Positions 25,533-34,864 of a stretch of DNA of 64,000 nucleotides are shown piece after piece (the stretch's first letter is position 1; each line of letters begins with the position of its first letter). The notes beneath the pieces were generated by a model. It searched no databases. It was given only the letters and a program-made list of their open reading frames with translations, and was not told the origin of the DNA. The stretch is from NCBI GenBank assembly GCA_963808705.1, contig CAWEHB010000012.1, positions 1-64,000 on the forward strand. Reading direction: 5' to 3'. Made by a program: the position numbers and the translations under genes. Origin of the DNA: JASHPR01 sp963808705. Lineage in GTDB: Bacteria > Actinomycetota > Actinomycetes > Streptosporangiales > Streptosporangiaceae.

Positions 25533-26017
25533 GCCGCCCGGCCGAGGTGACGGTGACCCGTCACCGTGACGCTCTGGAGGGGCAGGCGCTGAGGGTGCTG
25601 GGCTCCCTGCGCCGGCACGGCGGCGTGGAGCTGCTGGTGGTGCTTCCCGATGGCAGCAAGCGGATGATCCCGGCGGCGTGGACCGACGCCGCCCCGGCTG
25701 GCAGCAAGGACGGCTGCGGCACGGCGGCGACGCTGGGGGCGGTCAGCAATCTGCTGGCCGCATGTGTGCTGGTGAGCGGGCTTTCGGCCCGCAGGGCCGG
25801 CAGGCCGGCCCGCAGGGGCAGGCTGCACGGCAGTCACCGGTCAAGGAGGACAACCGTGCAGCCTGTCCAGCTCAGTCTGCTGCCGGAGGAGGTTCCGGCA
25901 CCACCGTGGATGATGTTTCCCCAGTTCGGCGAGCAGGACGTGGCCGCGGCGGCCACCCTGCTGGCCCGGCTGATCGCCGCCGCGGCGGCGAGCGCGGGAG
26001 GGGACGGCGATGAGTGA
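25529..26017 (+). CDS. DUF5372-like protein of the recombinase unit
   Basis: 162 residues from GTG 25529. The N-terminus VTVTRHRDALEGQALRVLG and LLVVLPDGSKRMIPAAWTD is the pattern of DUF5372 proteins, which sit before serine recombinases. The middle is low-complexity and the C-terminus is a short amphipathic helix. It overlaps the recombinase start by 8 bp. Function is unknown; a role in DNA recognition or regulation is inference. Confidence 0.65.
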   Translation: MSRPAEVTVTRHRDALEGQALRVLGSLRRHGGVELLVVLPDGSKRMIPAAWTDAAPAGSKDGCGTAATLGAVSNLLAACVLVSGLSARRAGRPARRGRLHGSHRSRRTTVQPVQLSLLPEEVPAPPWMMFPQFGEQDVAAAATLLARLIAAAAASAGGDGDE

Positions 26018-28232
26018 CAGCGGCCTGATAACCGCCTCACACCGCGCCCGGGCGGCCGTAATATACGTCCGGCAATCGACCCTCGCCCAGGTCGAGCGGA
26101 ACCGGGAGTCCACCACCCGCCAGTACGACCTGGCAGAACGAGCTGCCCTGCTGGGCTGGCCGCGCGCCGCGATCCGGGTCGTCGATGCCGACCTGGGGGT
26201 GACCGGCTCGGTGACCGGGCAGCGGGACGGGTACGAGTCACTGGTCGCCGAGGTGGCCCTCGGCCAGGTCGGGATCATCCTGGCGCTGGAGGTCTCCCGG
26301 CTGGCCCGTGACAACGCGGCCTGGTACCGGCTGCTGGACCTGGCCGGTGCCTGCGACACGCTGGTCGCCGACGCTGACGGCCTCTATCATCCGGGTTTGT
26401 TCAACGACAGACTGGTTTTGGGCATGAAAGGCATAATGTCCGAAGCAGAGCTTCATGTGCTGCGGGCCCGGCTGGCCGGCGCGATCCGCACCAAGGCCGC
26501 CCGCGGTGAGCTGCGCCGCGGCCTGCCGGTGGGCCTGGTCTGGGGCGAGGCCGACGGGGAGATCCTGCGCCACCCCGACGAGCAGGTGGTCGCCGTCATC
26601 GGTGCCGTGTTCAGCCAGTTCGCCGTCGCCGGGTCGGCGCGCGCGGTGTGGCTGTGGCTGAAAGATCAGGGACTGAGCTGGCCGCTGCAGCAGATCGGCT
26701 ACCGGCGCGGCAGCCTGCCGGAGATCATCTGGGTGAAGCCGACCTACCACGCGGTGCACGCCACGCTGACCCACCCGGCCTACGCCGGCGCCTACGTCTA
26801 CGGCCGGTCCCGCCAGGAGCAGTACCTCGGCCAGGATGGCACCTTGAAGAAGCGGCGCCGCGTGCTGCCCCAAGACCAGTGGGAGGTGCTCATCCCGGGC
26901 CACCACGAGGGATTCATCGGCTGGGACGCCTACCAGGCCAACCAGGCTCGCCTGGCCGGCAACATCCGCCCCGTCGCCCACGAGCCGGGCACCGGCGCGG
27001 TGCGGGAAGGGTGCGCGCTGCTGCAGGGCCTGGCGGCCTGCGCGACCTGCGGCCGCAAGCTCGCGGTCTACTACGACGGGCCGGCTAAATCCACCCCCGG
27101 CTACTACTGCGCCAGCGGCGACATCGTCAACGGCCGCGGCATCCGCCACCTGCGGGCCGGCGGCACCGCGATCGACGCCGCCGTCGCCGGCGCCTTCCTG
27201 GCCGCGCTCCAGCCGGCGGCGCTGCAAGCCTGCCTGCTGGCAGCCCAGCAACTCGAGGCCGGCCACGACGCCGTCTTGGACCAGCACCGCCGCCAGGTCG
27301 AGCAGACCCGCTACGCCGCGGCCAGAGCCGAACGCCGCTACCGGGCGGTCGACCCGGAAAACCGGCTGGTCGCCCGCGGCCTGGAAGCCGAGTGGAACAC
27401 CACGCTGCAGGCGCTGGCCGGTGCCGAGAACGAGCTGGCCCGCCGGCAGCAGCACCGCCCCGCGACCCTGACCGCAGCCGAGCACGCCACGATCCTGGCC
27501 CTCGGCGACGACCTGCACCAGGTATGGAACGCACCCACGACCACCGACAAGGACCGCAAGCAGCTGCTGCGCACGCTCCTGGACGAAGTCAAGATCACCG
27601 TGTGCCGTGACCACGCCGGCGGCCGTGCTGACCTGCTGCTGCGCTGGAAAGGCGGGGCGATCACCGAGCTGACCGTCCCGCTCAAGCGCAAGCCACCGAA
27701 GATCCGCACCAGCGAGGACACCGTTGACCTGCTACGACGTCTCGCCGTCCACTACCCCGACGCCAAGATCGCCGGGATCCTCAACCGGCAGCACCGCACC
27801 ACCGCCCGGGGAATGTCGTTCACCGCCAGTAGGGTCCAATCACTCCGGCATCACTGGGACATCCCCCGCCACCAGCCAGGCGACGACCTCCCCGAAGGAA
27901 ACCTGCTCAACGTGACCGAAGCCGCACGCGAACTCCGCATCGCACCCTCCACGCTCCTGCGCTGGCTCAACGACGGCTTCGTCGCCGGCGTGCAGGTCAC
28001 CCCGGGCGCGCCCTGGCAGATCCGCCTCACCGCCCAGCTACGCGGCATGCTCACCGACAACACCCCCGGCGGATGGGTCCCCCTCCAGTACGCCACCCAG
28101 GCGCTCGGCGTCTCCCGCCAGACCGTATTGCAGAAGGTCAAGCGCGGCGAGCTCCGCGCCGTCCTCACCCGCACCGGACGCAGGAAAGGCCTGCGTATCG
28201 AGCTACCGGCCCCCCAAGACCAGCTGTTCTAA
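26010..28232 (+). CDS. Large serine recombinase
   Basis: 740 residues. The resolvase catalytic domain starts AAVIYVRQSTLAQVERNR (nucleophile Ser23), with ILALEVSRLARDNAAWYRLL. The recombinase domain follows (TYHAVHATLTHPAYAGAYVY), then a zinc ribbon (CATCGRKLAVYY...GYYC), a coiled-coil segment (about 410-490) and two C-terminal helix-turn-helix segments (NVTEAARELRIAPSTLLRWL; YATQALGVSRQTVLQKVKRG). It would catalyse strand exchange through a 5'-phosphoserine link. The gene is intact and is the only complete one in this stretch of fragments. Confidence 0.88.
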   Translation: MSDSGLITASHRARAAVIYVRQSTLAQVERNRESTTRQYDLAERAALLGWPRAAIRVVDADLGVTGSVTGQRDGYESLVAEVALGQVGIILALEVSRLARDNAAWYRLLDLAGACDTLVADADGLYHPGLFNDRLVLGMKGIMSEAELHVLRARLAGAIRTKAARGELRRGLPVGLVWGEADGEILRHPDEQVVAVIGAVFSQFAVAGSARAVWLWLKDQGLSWPLQQIGYRRGSLPEIIWVKPTYHAVHATLTHPAYAGAYVYGRSRQEQYLGQDGTLKKRRRVLPQDQWEVLIPGHHEGFIGWDAYQANQARLAGNIRPVAHEPGTGAVREGCALLQGLAACATCGRKLAVYYDGPAKSTPGYYCASGDIVNGRGIRHLRAGGTAIDAAVAGAFLAALQPAALQACLLAAQQLEAGHDAVLDQHRRQVEQTRYAAARAERRYRAVDPENRLVARGLEAEWNTTLQALAGAENELARRQQHRPATLTAAEHATILALGDDLHQVWNAPTTTDKDRKQLLRTLLDEVKITVCRDHAGGRADLLLRWKGGAITELTVPLKRKPPKIRTSEDTVDLLRRLAVHYPDAKIAGILNRQHRTTARGMSFTASRVQSLRHHWDIPRHQPGDDLPEGNLLNVTEAARELRIAPSTLLRWLNDGFVAGVQVTPGAPWQIRLTAQLRGMLTDNTPGGWVPLQYATQALGVSRQTVLQKVKRGELRAVLTRTGRRKGLRIELPAPQDQLF

Positions 28233-28271
28233 CCCATCACAATCAGCAAAGGAGCAGTGTGACCATGCATC

Positions 28272-28733
28272 CAAGAATTTCTGGATGTCCAAATCAACTA
28301 CCCAGTCATCCTCCCAGCAGCGTTTCCGGCATGTTCCCACCGCATCCAGCGCGGACCGCTTCGGCCGGTACCCATAGGAGTCGGGATGGAACTTCGGCTC
28401 CGCTCCTTTCTCCAGTTCCATGGCTACCGCTGTCTGCGCGATTCTGTCTGCGACGGTCGGCACGCCGAGGATCCTCACCCCGCCATGCGATTTCGGTATT
28501 TCCACCGCCAGCACCGGCGGCGGGAAGTAACTCCCCGAAGACATCCGATTCCATACCTGGTAGAGATTGTTCCCCAGATCAGCCTCGAAGTCCTCGATCG
28601 AGCACCCGTCCACTCCCGGCGCCCCCTGATTGGCCTTGACTCTCTGGTATGCCTCCCACACAAGCCACTTCGAAATACTGAAGGGCTTCTCCCTCGACTT
28701 CGGCTCGCCCACCCGACCCCTCCCAGAATCCAC
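28272..28733 (-). pseudogene. Group II intron reverse transcriptase, N-terminal fragment
   Basis: Reads KPFSISKWLVWEAYQRVKAN, QGAPGVDGCSIEDFEADLGN, GVRILGVPTVADRIAQTAVA, YGYRPKRSALDAVG and DLDIQKFLD, the first RT blocks. It stops at the first catalytic Asp region, where the end of the serine-recombinase unit begins. Its sequence type differs from the RT pieces at 24969 and 29306, so it belongs to another intron. Confidence 0.82.
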
Positions 28734-29305
28734 TGGTTGCCCGAACGAACTTCACCAGGACAGTCCGGCCCCTTCGCTCCACCCCCATTACAGGAGCTTC
28801 GTCACTACTATGAGCCGGTCCGAATGCCAGCCCCGCAACGGTACTCAGCGCCTCGCAGGTTCCGCCCGCTTGAGCGCGCTCCCTCTCGCCGCCCTGCTGG
28901 CGGCAGTATCGGGGCCAGCCTTCCCACGTTCCACGTGAAAGCCGCAGACCGGGCTCGCGTCGCCTATATGCCGGGCACCGCCTGGCCAGTAACCGGGTCC
29001 CCGCCAGACTCATCCTGGAACCTCGTGCTCGCCCCAGTTTTGATGCCACCTGAAACTAATTTCGGCACGTCGACGGCGATTCGCTCGCGCTCGCCTTCCC
29101 GATCCCCACCTGACGCATCATGTGCGCCTTTTCCCACTCGCTCACGACAACGGTCTTCAGCCAATGCCGCAGTGGGCGGTTTGACGCCTCTCCCCGAAGA
29201 GCGACGCCGAAGGGCCACAACCTTCATCTCCCACGCAGCAGCACAATCGATCGAGGTTCCTACCTACATGACAACCTCTCCCTCTTGCGCGCGTGGCGCA
29301 CGCAC
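28734..29305 (-). ncRNA. Group II intron 5' ribozyme region
   Basis: Upstream of the RT fragment on the minus strand, with no believable gene. A 5' boundary matching the group II consensus GTGYG is found as GTGCG at 29305-29301. It lies directly after codons for KTRI of another intron RT. The stretch is about 570 bp, a fitting size for domains I-III plus part of IV. Secondary structure was not computed. Confidence 0.55.
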
Positions 29306-30208
29306 GATGCGGGTCTTGGCCGCCTTCGGCTCCAGGCCGAGATCAGCCAGCAGGACCGTCAGGCGCTCCAGCGCCCGCTCGGCCTGGCCGCGGGACCAGC
29401 ACATCACGACCAGATCGTCAGCGAACCGGGCCAGGATCCCGTCGTGCCCGTCCCACGCCCGGTCGAGCCGGTGCAGGTAGACGTTGCACATGACGGGGCT
29501 GATCACCCCGCCCTGGGGGGTCCCGGTGACCGGCCGCCGAAGCTGCCCGTCCTCCATCACCCCCGCGCGCAGCATCACGCGCAGCAGCTTCAGCACGGAC
29601 TGGTCGCAGACGCGCTCCTGCACCGCCTGCATCAACTTCTCATGCGGAATCGCCGAAAAGCAGGAGGCGATGTCCGTCTCGACCACCCACCGCCGGCCCC
29701 GCCAGCACTCATCGATGAGCACCTGCAAGGCATCGTGCGCCGACCGCCTCGGGCGGAACCCGAAGCTGCACGGCAGGAAGTCCGCCTCGAAGACCGGCTC
29801 GAGCACGATCTTCACCGCGGCCTGCACGATCCGGTCACGAACCGGAGGAATCGACAACGGCCTCTGCTCTGTGGTTCCCGGCTTGGGTATGAACACCCGC
29901 CGGGCAGGCAGCGGACGGTAGCGGCCCTCCCTCAGCCCGGCGGCCAGCTCGCCGAGAAGCCGGGCAACGCCGTACTCCTCGACCTGGCCCAAGGTGACCT
30001 TGTCAATGCCCGGCGCGCCGTTATTCCAGCGCACCGCGACCCACGCGCGCCACAGCACGTCACTGCGGCTGACCTTGTCATACAGCGCGTGGAACCTCCG
30101 CCCGGGATCGGCCTTGGCCGCCCGGTACAGCGCATGCTGCAAGGCACGGACCGGATCCAGCAACACCCCAGACCCCAACGCGGCGGGACTAGCCGAAACG
30201 GCACTCAC
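29306..30208 (-). pseudogene. Group II intron reverse transcriptase truncated by a second intron
   Basis: About 300 residues of an RT that starts at 30208: NGAPGIDKVTLGQVEEYGVA, RPLSIPPVRDRIVQAAVKIV, FGFRPRRSAHDAL, VVETDIASCFSAIPHEKLM, GTPQGGVISPVMCNVYLHRL and ARFADDLVVMC (catalytic FADD form). The frame ends at LEPKAAKTRI, exactly where the next intron's GTGCG begins. The thumb, maturase and endonuclease parts are gone. Confidence 0.82.
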
Positions 30209-30876
30209 CGGGCCCCTCCCTGATCAGCACTGCGCACCGACGAAGCAGCGGCCCTTCCCATCACCGGCGGTTATGTTGTCCGCCCGGCTCAACCGGTACT
30301 ACGGCCGCCTCCGACGCCCACCCGGCCAGCCATCCACTTCCCGGGGTCACCGGTTATAGGACGCCACGCTCCGGCAGCAACATCCGCAGGCCACCGGGCC
30401 GGGGAGGGCCTCCCCAGTTCCCGCCGCCACCCTCGATGCGTTCCGCGCCCCACACGCCGGGGAGTTCCTCACGGCTGCACTTCCAGGCTCTTCGCCGCTT
30501 CCATGGCCTTCGCCCCGATCTCGAGAGGCTCGGCACTCCCTTGCCCGCCCAACCAGGCGGATGAGTAACGACGCCGCAGGCTTCGCGTCATGCCACGGAC
30601 CGCATCGTCGCTCCCCCCAAAAGGGGCTTTTGACGCTGGGCTCCGGCCCGGCCCGTTTCCAGGCCAAGCCGCCAGCCTGCTACCGGGCCTCCTGGCAGCT
30701 ACCCGGACCGGACTTCCACCGGCAGGCGACGACGAGCTTACGAACAGCAAGAACCGCTGCTACGTCACAGCGTCACCTCCTGCTCTGCTGGGCGCACGAG
30801 ATCACCTCATTGAGGCCGGGCGTATCGGGCCTATGGACGCCTCCCGCGTCTGGCGCGCGGATAGGAGAGCTTCCTG
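30209..30876 (-). other. Probable group II intron 5' region and integrase upstream DNA
   Basis: No gene is supported. By position the first 500-550 bp should hold the ribozyme domains of the intron whose RT starts at 30208. GC-rich complementary segments such as CCCCAAAAGGGG (30615-30626) are visible. I could not fix its 5' end. The last 100 bp contain the integrase start signal (AGGAG at 30863). Confidence 0.4.
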
Positions 30877-32217
30877 ATGGCAAAGGGCAACAGGCCGGGA
30901 CATCGGCGTTTCGGCAACATACGGCGGCTGCCCTCTGGCCGGTATCAGGCCAGCTACCTGGGGCCAGACGGCCAGCGACGGTATGCCGAGGAGACATTCG
31001 AACGCAAGGCCGATGCTGACAAGGCGCTATCCCTCATCGAGTCTCAGATCGTCCGCGGGGATTGGACCGATCCGGAGCGGGCCAAGGTCACGCTGTCTGA
31101 GTACGCCGGTATCTGGATTACGCAGCACCCGAGGCTGCGACCGCGCACGGTTGATCATTACCGATGGTTGTTCAAGAAGCACATCGCGCCGTACCTGGGC
31201 GGTGTCCCTCTCGGCAAGATCTCTCCCGGGATGGTTCGCGAGTGGCGGGCAACCTTGCTGAGCGACGGCGTGTCGGTCTCTGTAGCGGCCAAGGCGTACC
31301 GGCTGCTGCGAGCGGTTCTGATGACGGCTGTCAACGAGGACAAGATCTTGCCCCGCAATCCGTGCCGGATCCGCGGCGCGGGGGACGAAGGTACTCCGGA
31401 ACGGCCTGTGCTGACCGTAGCCCAGGTCTTCGAGCTGGCCGAGCGTGTGGGTCGTCATCCGGTCGGCAACGTCCGCAATCTTCCGGCAGGTGGCTACCGG
31501 CTCCGCTTCCGTCGTCACGGAGAAATGCGCACGTCCCCCGAGGTCTACGCCACAAGGGCGGAGGCAGCTCGGGCGCTGTGGAAGATGGCTGATGATGGCC
31601 GTGCGGATTGGACCCAGGACCGGCGCTTCCGTGCCCTGGTGCTGCTGGCCACCTTCGCGAGCCTTCGGTGGGGCGAAGCCACGGCTCTGCGCCGCTGCGA
31701 TCTCGACCTGGAGACAGGAATCGTGCGGGTCCGCGCCGCATTCGTGGAGCGGTCCACGGGAGAGATCCTGCTCGCGCCGCCCAAGTCGAAAGCGGGCCGC
31801 CGCATGGTTGGCATTCCCGCCGCGATCATCCCTGCCCTGCGCGAGCACCTGTCGATCTTTACCAAGACAGATCCAGGCGCGCTCGTCTTCCCAGGGGCGA
31901 AGGGCGGGCCGTTGCGCCGCGGGAACTTCAACAAGATGTCTGCCTGGCCGCAGGCCGTCATGTCGGTAGGAGCCGAAGGCCTGCACTTTCATGATCTTCG
32001 GCATACCGGGAACACGTTCGCCGCTGTGGGCGGTGCCGGGATCAAGGATCTGATGGCGCGGATGGGCCACGACAGCGAGCGGGCGGCGATGATCTACCAG
32101 CACCAGGCGCGCGGCGCGGACAAGACGATCACGAGTGCCATAGATGTCCACATCGTGGCCGAGCGCGGCCGAGACGATGACGCTGGCGCCGGGGGCGCGC
32201 TCGTCCCGGTTGGCTAA
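30877..32217 (+). CDS. int: Tyrosine integrase with a duplicated arm-binding-like domain
   Basis: 446 residues. Residues 13-65 are an AP2-like arm-binding domain (GNIRRLPSGRYQASYLGPDG), and about 70-165 a SAM-like core-binding domain. The catalytic domain carries Arg264 (ASLRWGEATAL), Lys303/305 (PPKSKAGRR), His372-x-x-Arg375 (HFHDLRHTG), His398 and Tyr407 (MIYQHQ). Unusually, residues 197-250 (GNVRNLPAGGYRLRFRRHGE onward) repeat the arm-binding fold inside the catalytic domain. The 3' end overlaps a twin repeat, and a tRNA-Gly core follows 95 bp later, so its own attachment site is adjacent. No excisionase gene is seen; intron debris occupies the upstream side. Confidence 0.9.
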   Translation: MAKGNRPGHRRFGNIRRLPSGRYQASYLGPDGQRRYAEETFERKADADKALSLIESQIVRGDWTDPERAKVTLSEYAGIWITQHPRLRPRTVDHYRWLFKKHIAPYLGGVPLGKISPGMVREWRATLLSDGVSVSVAAKAYRLLRAVLMTAVNEDKILPRNPCRIRGAGDEGTPERPVLTVAQVFELAERVGRHPVGNVRNLPAGGYRLRFRRHGEMRTSPEVYATRAEAARALWKMADDGRADWTQDRRFRALVLLATFASLRWGEATALRRCDLDLETGIVRVRAAFVERSTGEILLAPPKSKAGRRMVGIPAAIIPALREHLSIFTKTDPGALVFPGAKGGPLRRGNFNKMSAWPQAVMSVGAEGLHFHDLRHTGNTFAAVGGAGIKDLMARMGHDSERAAMIYQHQARGADKTITSAIDVHIVAERGRDDDAGAGGALVPVG

Positions 32218-32460
32218 TTGCACGCTAATTGCACGGAAGATCGACAACGGACTGGAAGCGGTCGGGGCCTAGGCTGAGGATCATGGCCCTGACCTGGGCC
32301 TAGACGTATGGAGCGGGTGACGAGAATCGAACTCGCACTATCAGCTTGGGAATCTGAGCGAAACACGCCGTCACAGCGCCTGACCTGCCAAATTGTGTGC
32401 CCGGTGGTAGCCGACTTACACCGCCCTTGACCGTGCCTAATGGCACGCCAATGGCACGGT
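32214..32460. other. Attachment site: twin repeat, tRNA-Gly core, twin repeat
   Basis: CTAATTGCACG at 32214 and 32225 (period 11); then a tRNA-Gly 3'-half core at 32312-32357 with one change in the anticodon arm (GGGAATCTGA for GGGAAGCTGA); then AATGGCACG at 32439 and 32450 (period 11). Gaps are 77 and 82 bp. The left twin overlaps the integrase stop. This is the most complete site in the window. Confidence 0.75.
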
Positions 32461-32845
32461 GATCTTGCTAGTCGCTGGCGGGCGCCCGGCTGTTTAGGAC
32501 AGATTGAGCCAGGCGCGAGGAGGGCTTCGCCAGGAGAGACTGCCTCAGGCTTTGCGCGGCAATCGCGTGAGACCGCTGGGCGCCCGCTCGCTCACCTGCG
32601 GGCGTAGGGCCAGTCGTGGCTCGGCCCTGGCCAGCTGCCGCCCGGGTCCGCCCACATTTCACCCTTGCGAGGGGAGGCGTCCTGACTGGCTGGGTGATCG
32701 GATTGTGGGTGTGATGCCGCTTAGGGCGGCAGAGCCGGGGCGCTCACAGCGCACGAGATGGCCGCCAGCGGTGAAGCGGTGCTCATGGTGTGCTTGGCAT
32801 GCTCCGCGCAGGGGGCGGGACAGCCGCCAAGGAGAAGGGGCCGAT
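32461..32845. promoter_or_regulatory. Upstream region of the transporter gene
   Basis: 385 bp without a convincing gene; an open frame starting at 32504 merely extends the transporter frame upstream. The ribosome-binding site AAGGAGAAG lies at 32829-32837. No promoter boxes could be assigned. Confidence 0.35.
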
Positions 32846-33715
32846 ATGTCAACTACGCAGATCATGATAACGGCATTCGGTTTGCTATTCGTCATCGGGA
32901 ACTCGCTCGGGCTTGGCTTGACGCTGCAAATTGGGCGGATGCTCTCCGAGCATTTTCGACACTGGCGCCTCGCCGCGCGAATGCTGCTAATCAATTTCGT
33001 CATTCTGCCGGCACTGATCATCGGTTTTGCGGCGCTTGTGCACATTCCGGCGGACATTAAGATCGGATACTGCATCGTTGCGCTGGCGGCGGGGGCGCCA
33101 TTCGCCCCGATGCTGACTCGACTGGCCAAGGGCGACGTGGCCATGGCCACGTCGCTGTTTGTGCTCCTGATCGTGGGCACGGCAGTCGCCGTACCGCTGG
33201 CGCTATCGCCGACGGTATCTGCCTTGGTCCCGACGATACCGAGGATCCCGATCTGGAGCGTGGCCTGGCCGCTGCTCGTCTTCCTGCTGCTTCCCGTGTT
33301 CATCGGATGTGTCCTGCGGGTCCGGTACCCAGCCACCGCGGGCGGGGAGCGACCGATACAGCTCATCTCGCTCACGTGCTTGCTGCTCTACGCCAACGTC
33401 TTCATCGTCTCGAACTGGAACAGCTTCGTCAGTGCCTGGGGGTCGGGCACCTATGGTGCAGCCGTGGCCGTGCCCATCCTTGGCATCGTGCTCGGCAGTC
33501 TGATCAGCCGAAAGAGCGTCGGGGCCAGACGCGCGAGCGTGATCACGACCACCCAGCGCAGCATCAGCGGCGCGATCATCGTCACGGTCTTCAACTATCC
33601 CCAACCGCTGGCGAATGTTGCGGTGACAATCATCAACACAATTGGCATAACTATCCTCGTGGTGCTGAGCCTTGAATGGGGCCGAGGGTCCGCCACGACT
33701 TCAACTCCGGGGTGA
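32846..33715 (+). CDS. BASS/bile-acid:sodium symporter-like transporter
   Basis: 289 residues, starting at ATG 32846 behind AAGGAGAAG. Nine or ten hydrophobic helices, including LRLAARMLLINFVILPALII-like and IVALAAGAPFAPMLTRLAKG. The GAPFAPMLT and SAIISAT-type crossover regions (here TTTQRSISGAIIVTVF) resemble the sodium-site helices of the BASS family. Substrate is not predictable. It is cargo between the attachment site on the left and palindrome X on the right. Confidence 0.7.
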   Translation: MSTTQIMITAFGLLFVIGNSLGLGLTLQIGRMLSEHFRHWRLAARMLLINFVILPALIIGFAALVHIPADIKIGYCIVALAAGAPFAPMLTRLAKGDVAMATSLFVLLIVGTAVAVPLALSPTVSALVPTIPRIPIWSVAWPLLVFLLLPVFIGCVLRVRYPATAGGERPIQLISLTCLLLYANVFIVSNWNSFVSAWGSGTYGAAVAVPILGIVLGSLISRKSVGARRASVITTTQRSISGAIIVTVFNYPQPLANVAVTIINTIGITILVVLSLEWGRGSATTSTPG

Positions 33716-34228
33716 TCCAAGACCCGCAGGCACGCGCGCCGAATGCCCGCCCTTGATTGCGGGCACACGGCTCTGGAGGCCGCCCCGTCGCCGCCCGCAC
33801 TGTGCAGGGGATGGCCCGCGTCCGGTCCGGGCAGGCTCCCGCCTGGCCCTTGGTCTCTGACCGGAGGGGGTGCAGAGGCTCCGGCGCTCAAGGGCGGGTC
33901 CTGAAGATCATTTCTGCGAAGCGGCTTGAAATGATCTTCGGGTGCCCTTGACGGTGGAGGGGCACCCCCGGATACTCAGCGGGCTATCCCCGGACCTCGC
34001 GGCCACCATCTGTTTGCACCTTGCCCGCCCTTGCCGTGGGCGAGGTGCTCACCGTCCAACGACAACAGGTCACCCTCTCCATGGAGGAGGGTGCTTCCGG
34101 CGCGTGTAGCGGATGGGCCGTGCTGATCTGGCGAGTCTCGCGAGGGCGGCCCGGCGTGCGCCGCGCGGGCCTCCCAAGGCAGAGCGCGGCGCTGACGCCG
34201 GGCCAGCGGCGGAGCGCAGCGGAGCCGC
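33716..34228. other. Gene-free module with palindrome X and part of module Y
   Basis: 33757-33785 resembles the debris after other twins (GGGCACACGGCTC). Palindrome X3 is at 33887-33952. From about 34130 to 34228 the GC-rich inverted repeats of module Y recur, ending in CTTGATCTAAAAACGG where the hicBA duplication begins. Confidence 0.5.
33887..33952. repeat. Long palindromic element X, copy 3 (divergent inner stem)
   Basis: Outer arms CTCAAGGGC (33887) and GCCCTTGA (33944-33951) are as in the other copies. The inner arms are different but perfectly complementary: GAAGATCATTTC (33903-33914) and GAAATGATCTTC (33928-33939). GGTCC in the left arm and GGTGGAGGG after the right arm are shared with copies 1 and 2. 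Confidence 0.75.
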
Positions 34229-34342
34229 CTTGATCTAAAAACGGATTAATTCGGCAACGCACCGCACAAGGTGGTGCGGAGACTGCCGAGCAGCGGAGGC
34301 CCGCCTCGCTGGTTCAGAGCAGAGCGCTCAGCTCATCGGCGG

Positions 34343-34537
34343 TCATGCCGGCCTGGCACGGGATGGACGCCAGTGTTCCCGGGCTACCTCGTCATAGAGC
34401 GGCACGATCACGATGCGCTGCGGCGACACATGGCGTAATTTGCAGTGGCTGCCGCGCGTGCTGACGACCTCGAAACCGGCCTTCTCCAGCGTGTCAACCC
34501 GCTTGCCCGATGCAACGGGAAGCTGACGAGGGCTCAT
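34343..34537 (-). CDS. hicA: HicA-like toxin, C-terminus frameshifted, copy 1
   Basis: 64 residues. The double-stranded-RNA-binding fold shows LEKAGFEVVSTRGSHCKLRH with the catalytic His of HicA in GSH, and RIVIVPLYDEVA. After EVA the expected GTLASILRQAGM appears only in another frame because one base is missing, so the tail is REHWRPSRARPA. The toxin may be weakened or dead. Its ATG overlaps the hicB stop by four bases. The order hicB then hicA indicates co-transcription from the hicB side. Confidence 0.75.
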   Translation of the reverse strand: MSPRQLPVASGKRVDTLEKAGFEVVSTRGSHCKLRHVSPQRIVIVPLYDEVAREHWRPSRARPA

Positions 34538-34752
34538 GCCGAGAGGCGGACCTCGATCGGCGCGACGATAGGCTCTGAAAGCGCCTCGGGAGCAGGCTCG
34601 TCCTCGAAGTAGAGTTCAAGCACTTCCCGCAGGTTGGCCAGCGCCTCCTCGATGCTCCGTCCTTGGCTTGCTACCTCTACCTCGACGCAGCGGGCCACGA
34701 ACCACTCACCGTCGGGTACGACGGTTGCAGTCAGCCTGAGAGTCTGGCTCAT
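34534..34752 (-). CDS. hicB: HicB-like antitoxin, copy 1
   Basis: 72 residues. The partial RNase H-like fold typical of HicB is visible: LRLTATVVPDGEWFVARCVE, VASQGRSIEEALANLREVLE, LYFED. No separate DNA-binding domain follows, so autoregulation may need another part. It would bind and neutralise HicA. It is 82 bp from the twin repeat at 34865. Confidence 0.82.
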   Translation of the reverse strand: MSQTLRLTATVVPDGEWFVARCVEVEVASQGRSIEEALANLREVLELYFEDEPAPEALSEPIVAPIEVRLSA

Positions 34753-34864
34753 GTTCTAAGGCTGCTCAGCCGAGGTGGACATGGGGTCACACTGCTGGGA
34801 GCCGGTGCAGCCAGCGCTGACCCGTCGTCGAATCCAGCATGTCGGCGGCAAGAGCAAGGTCAGC

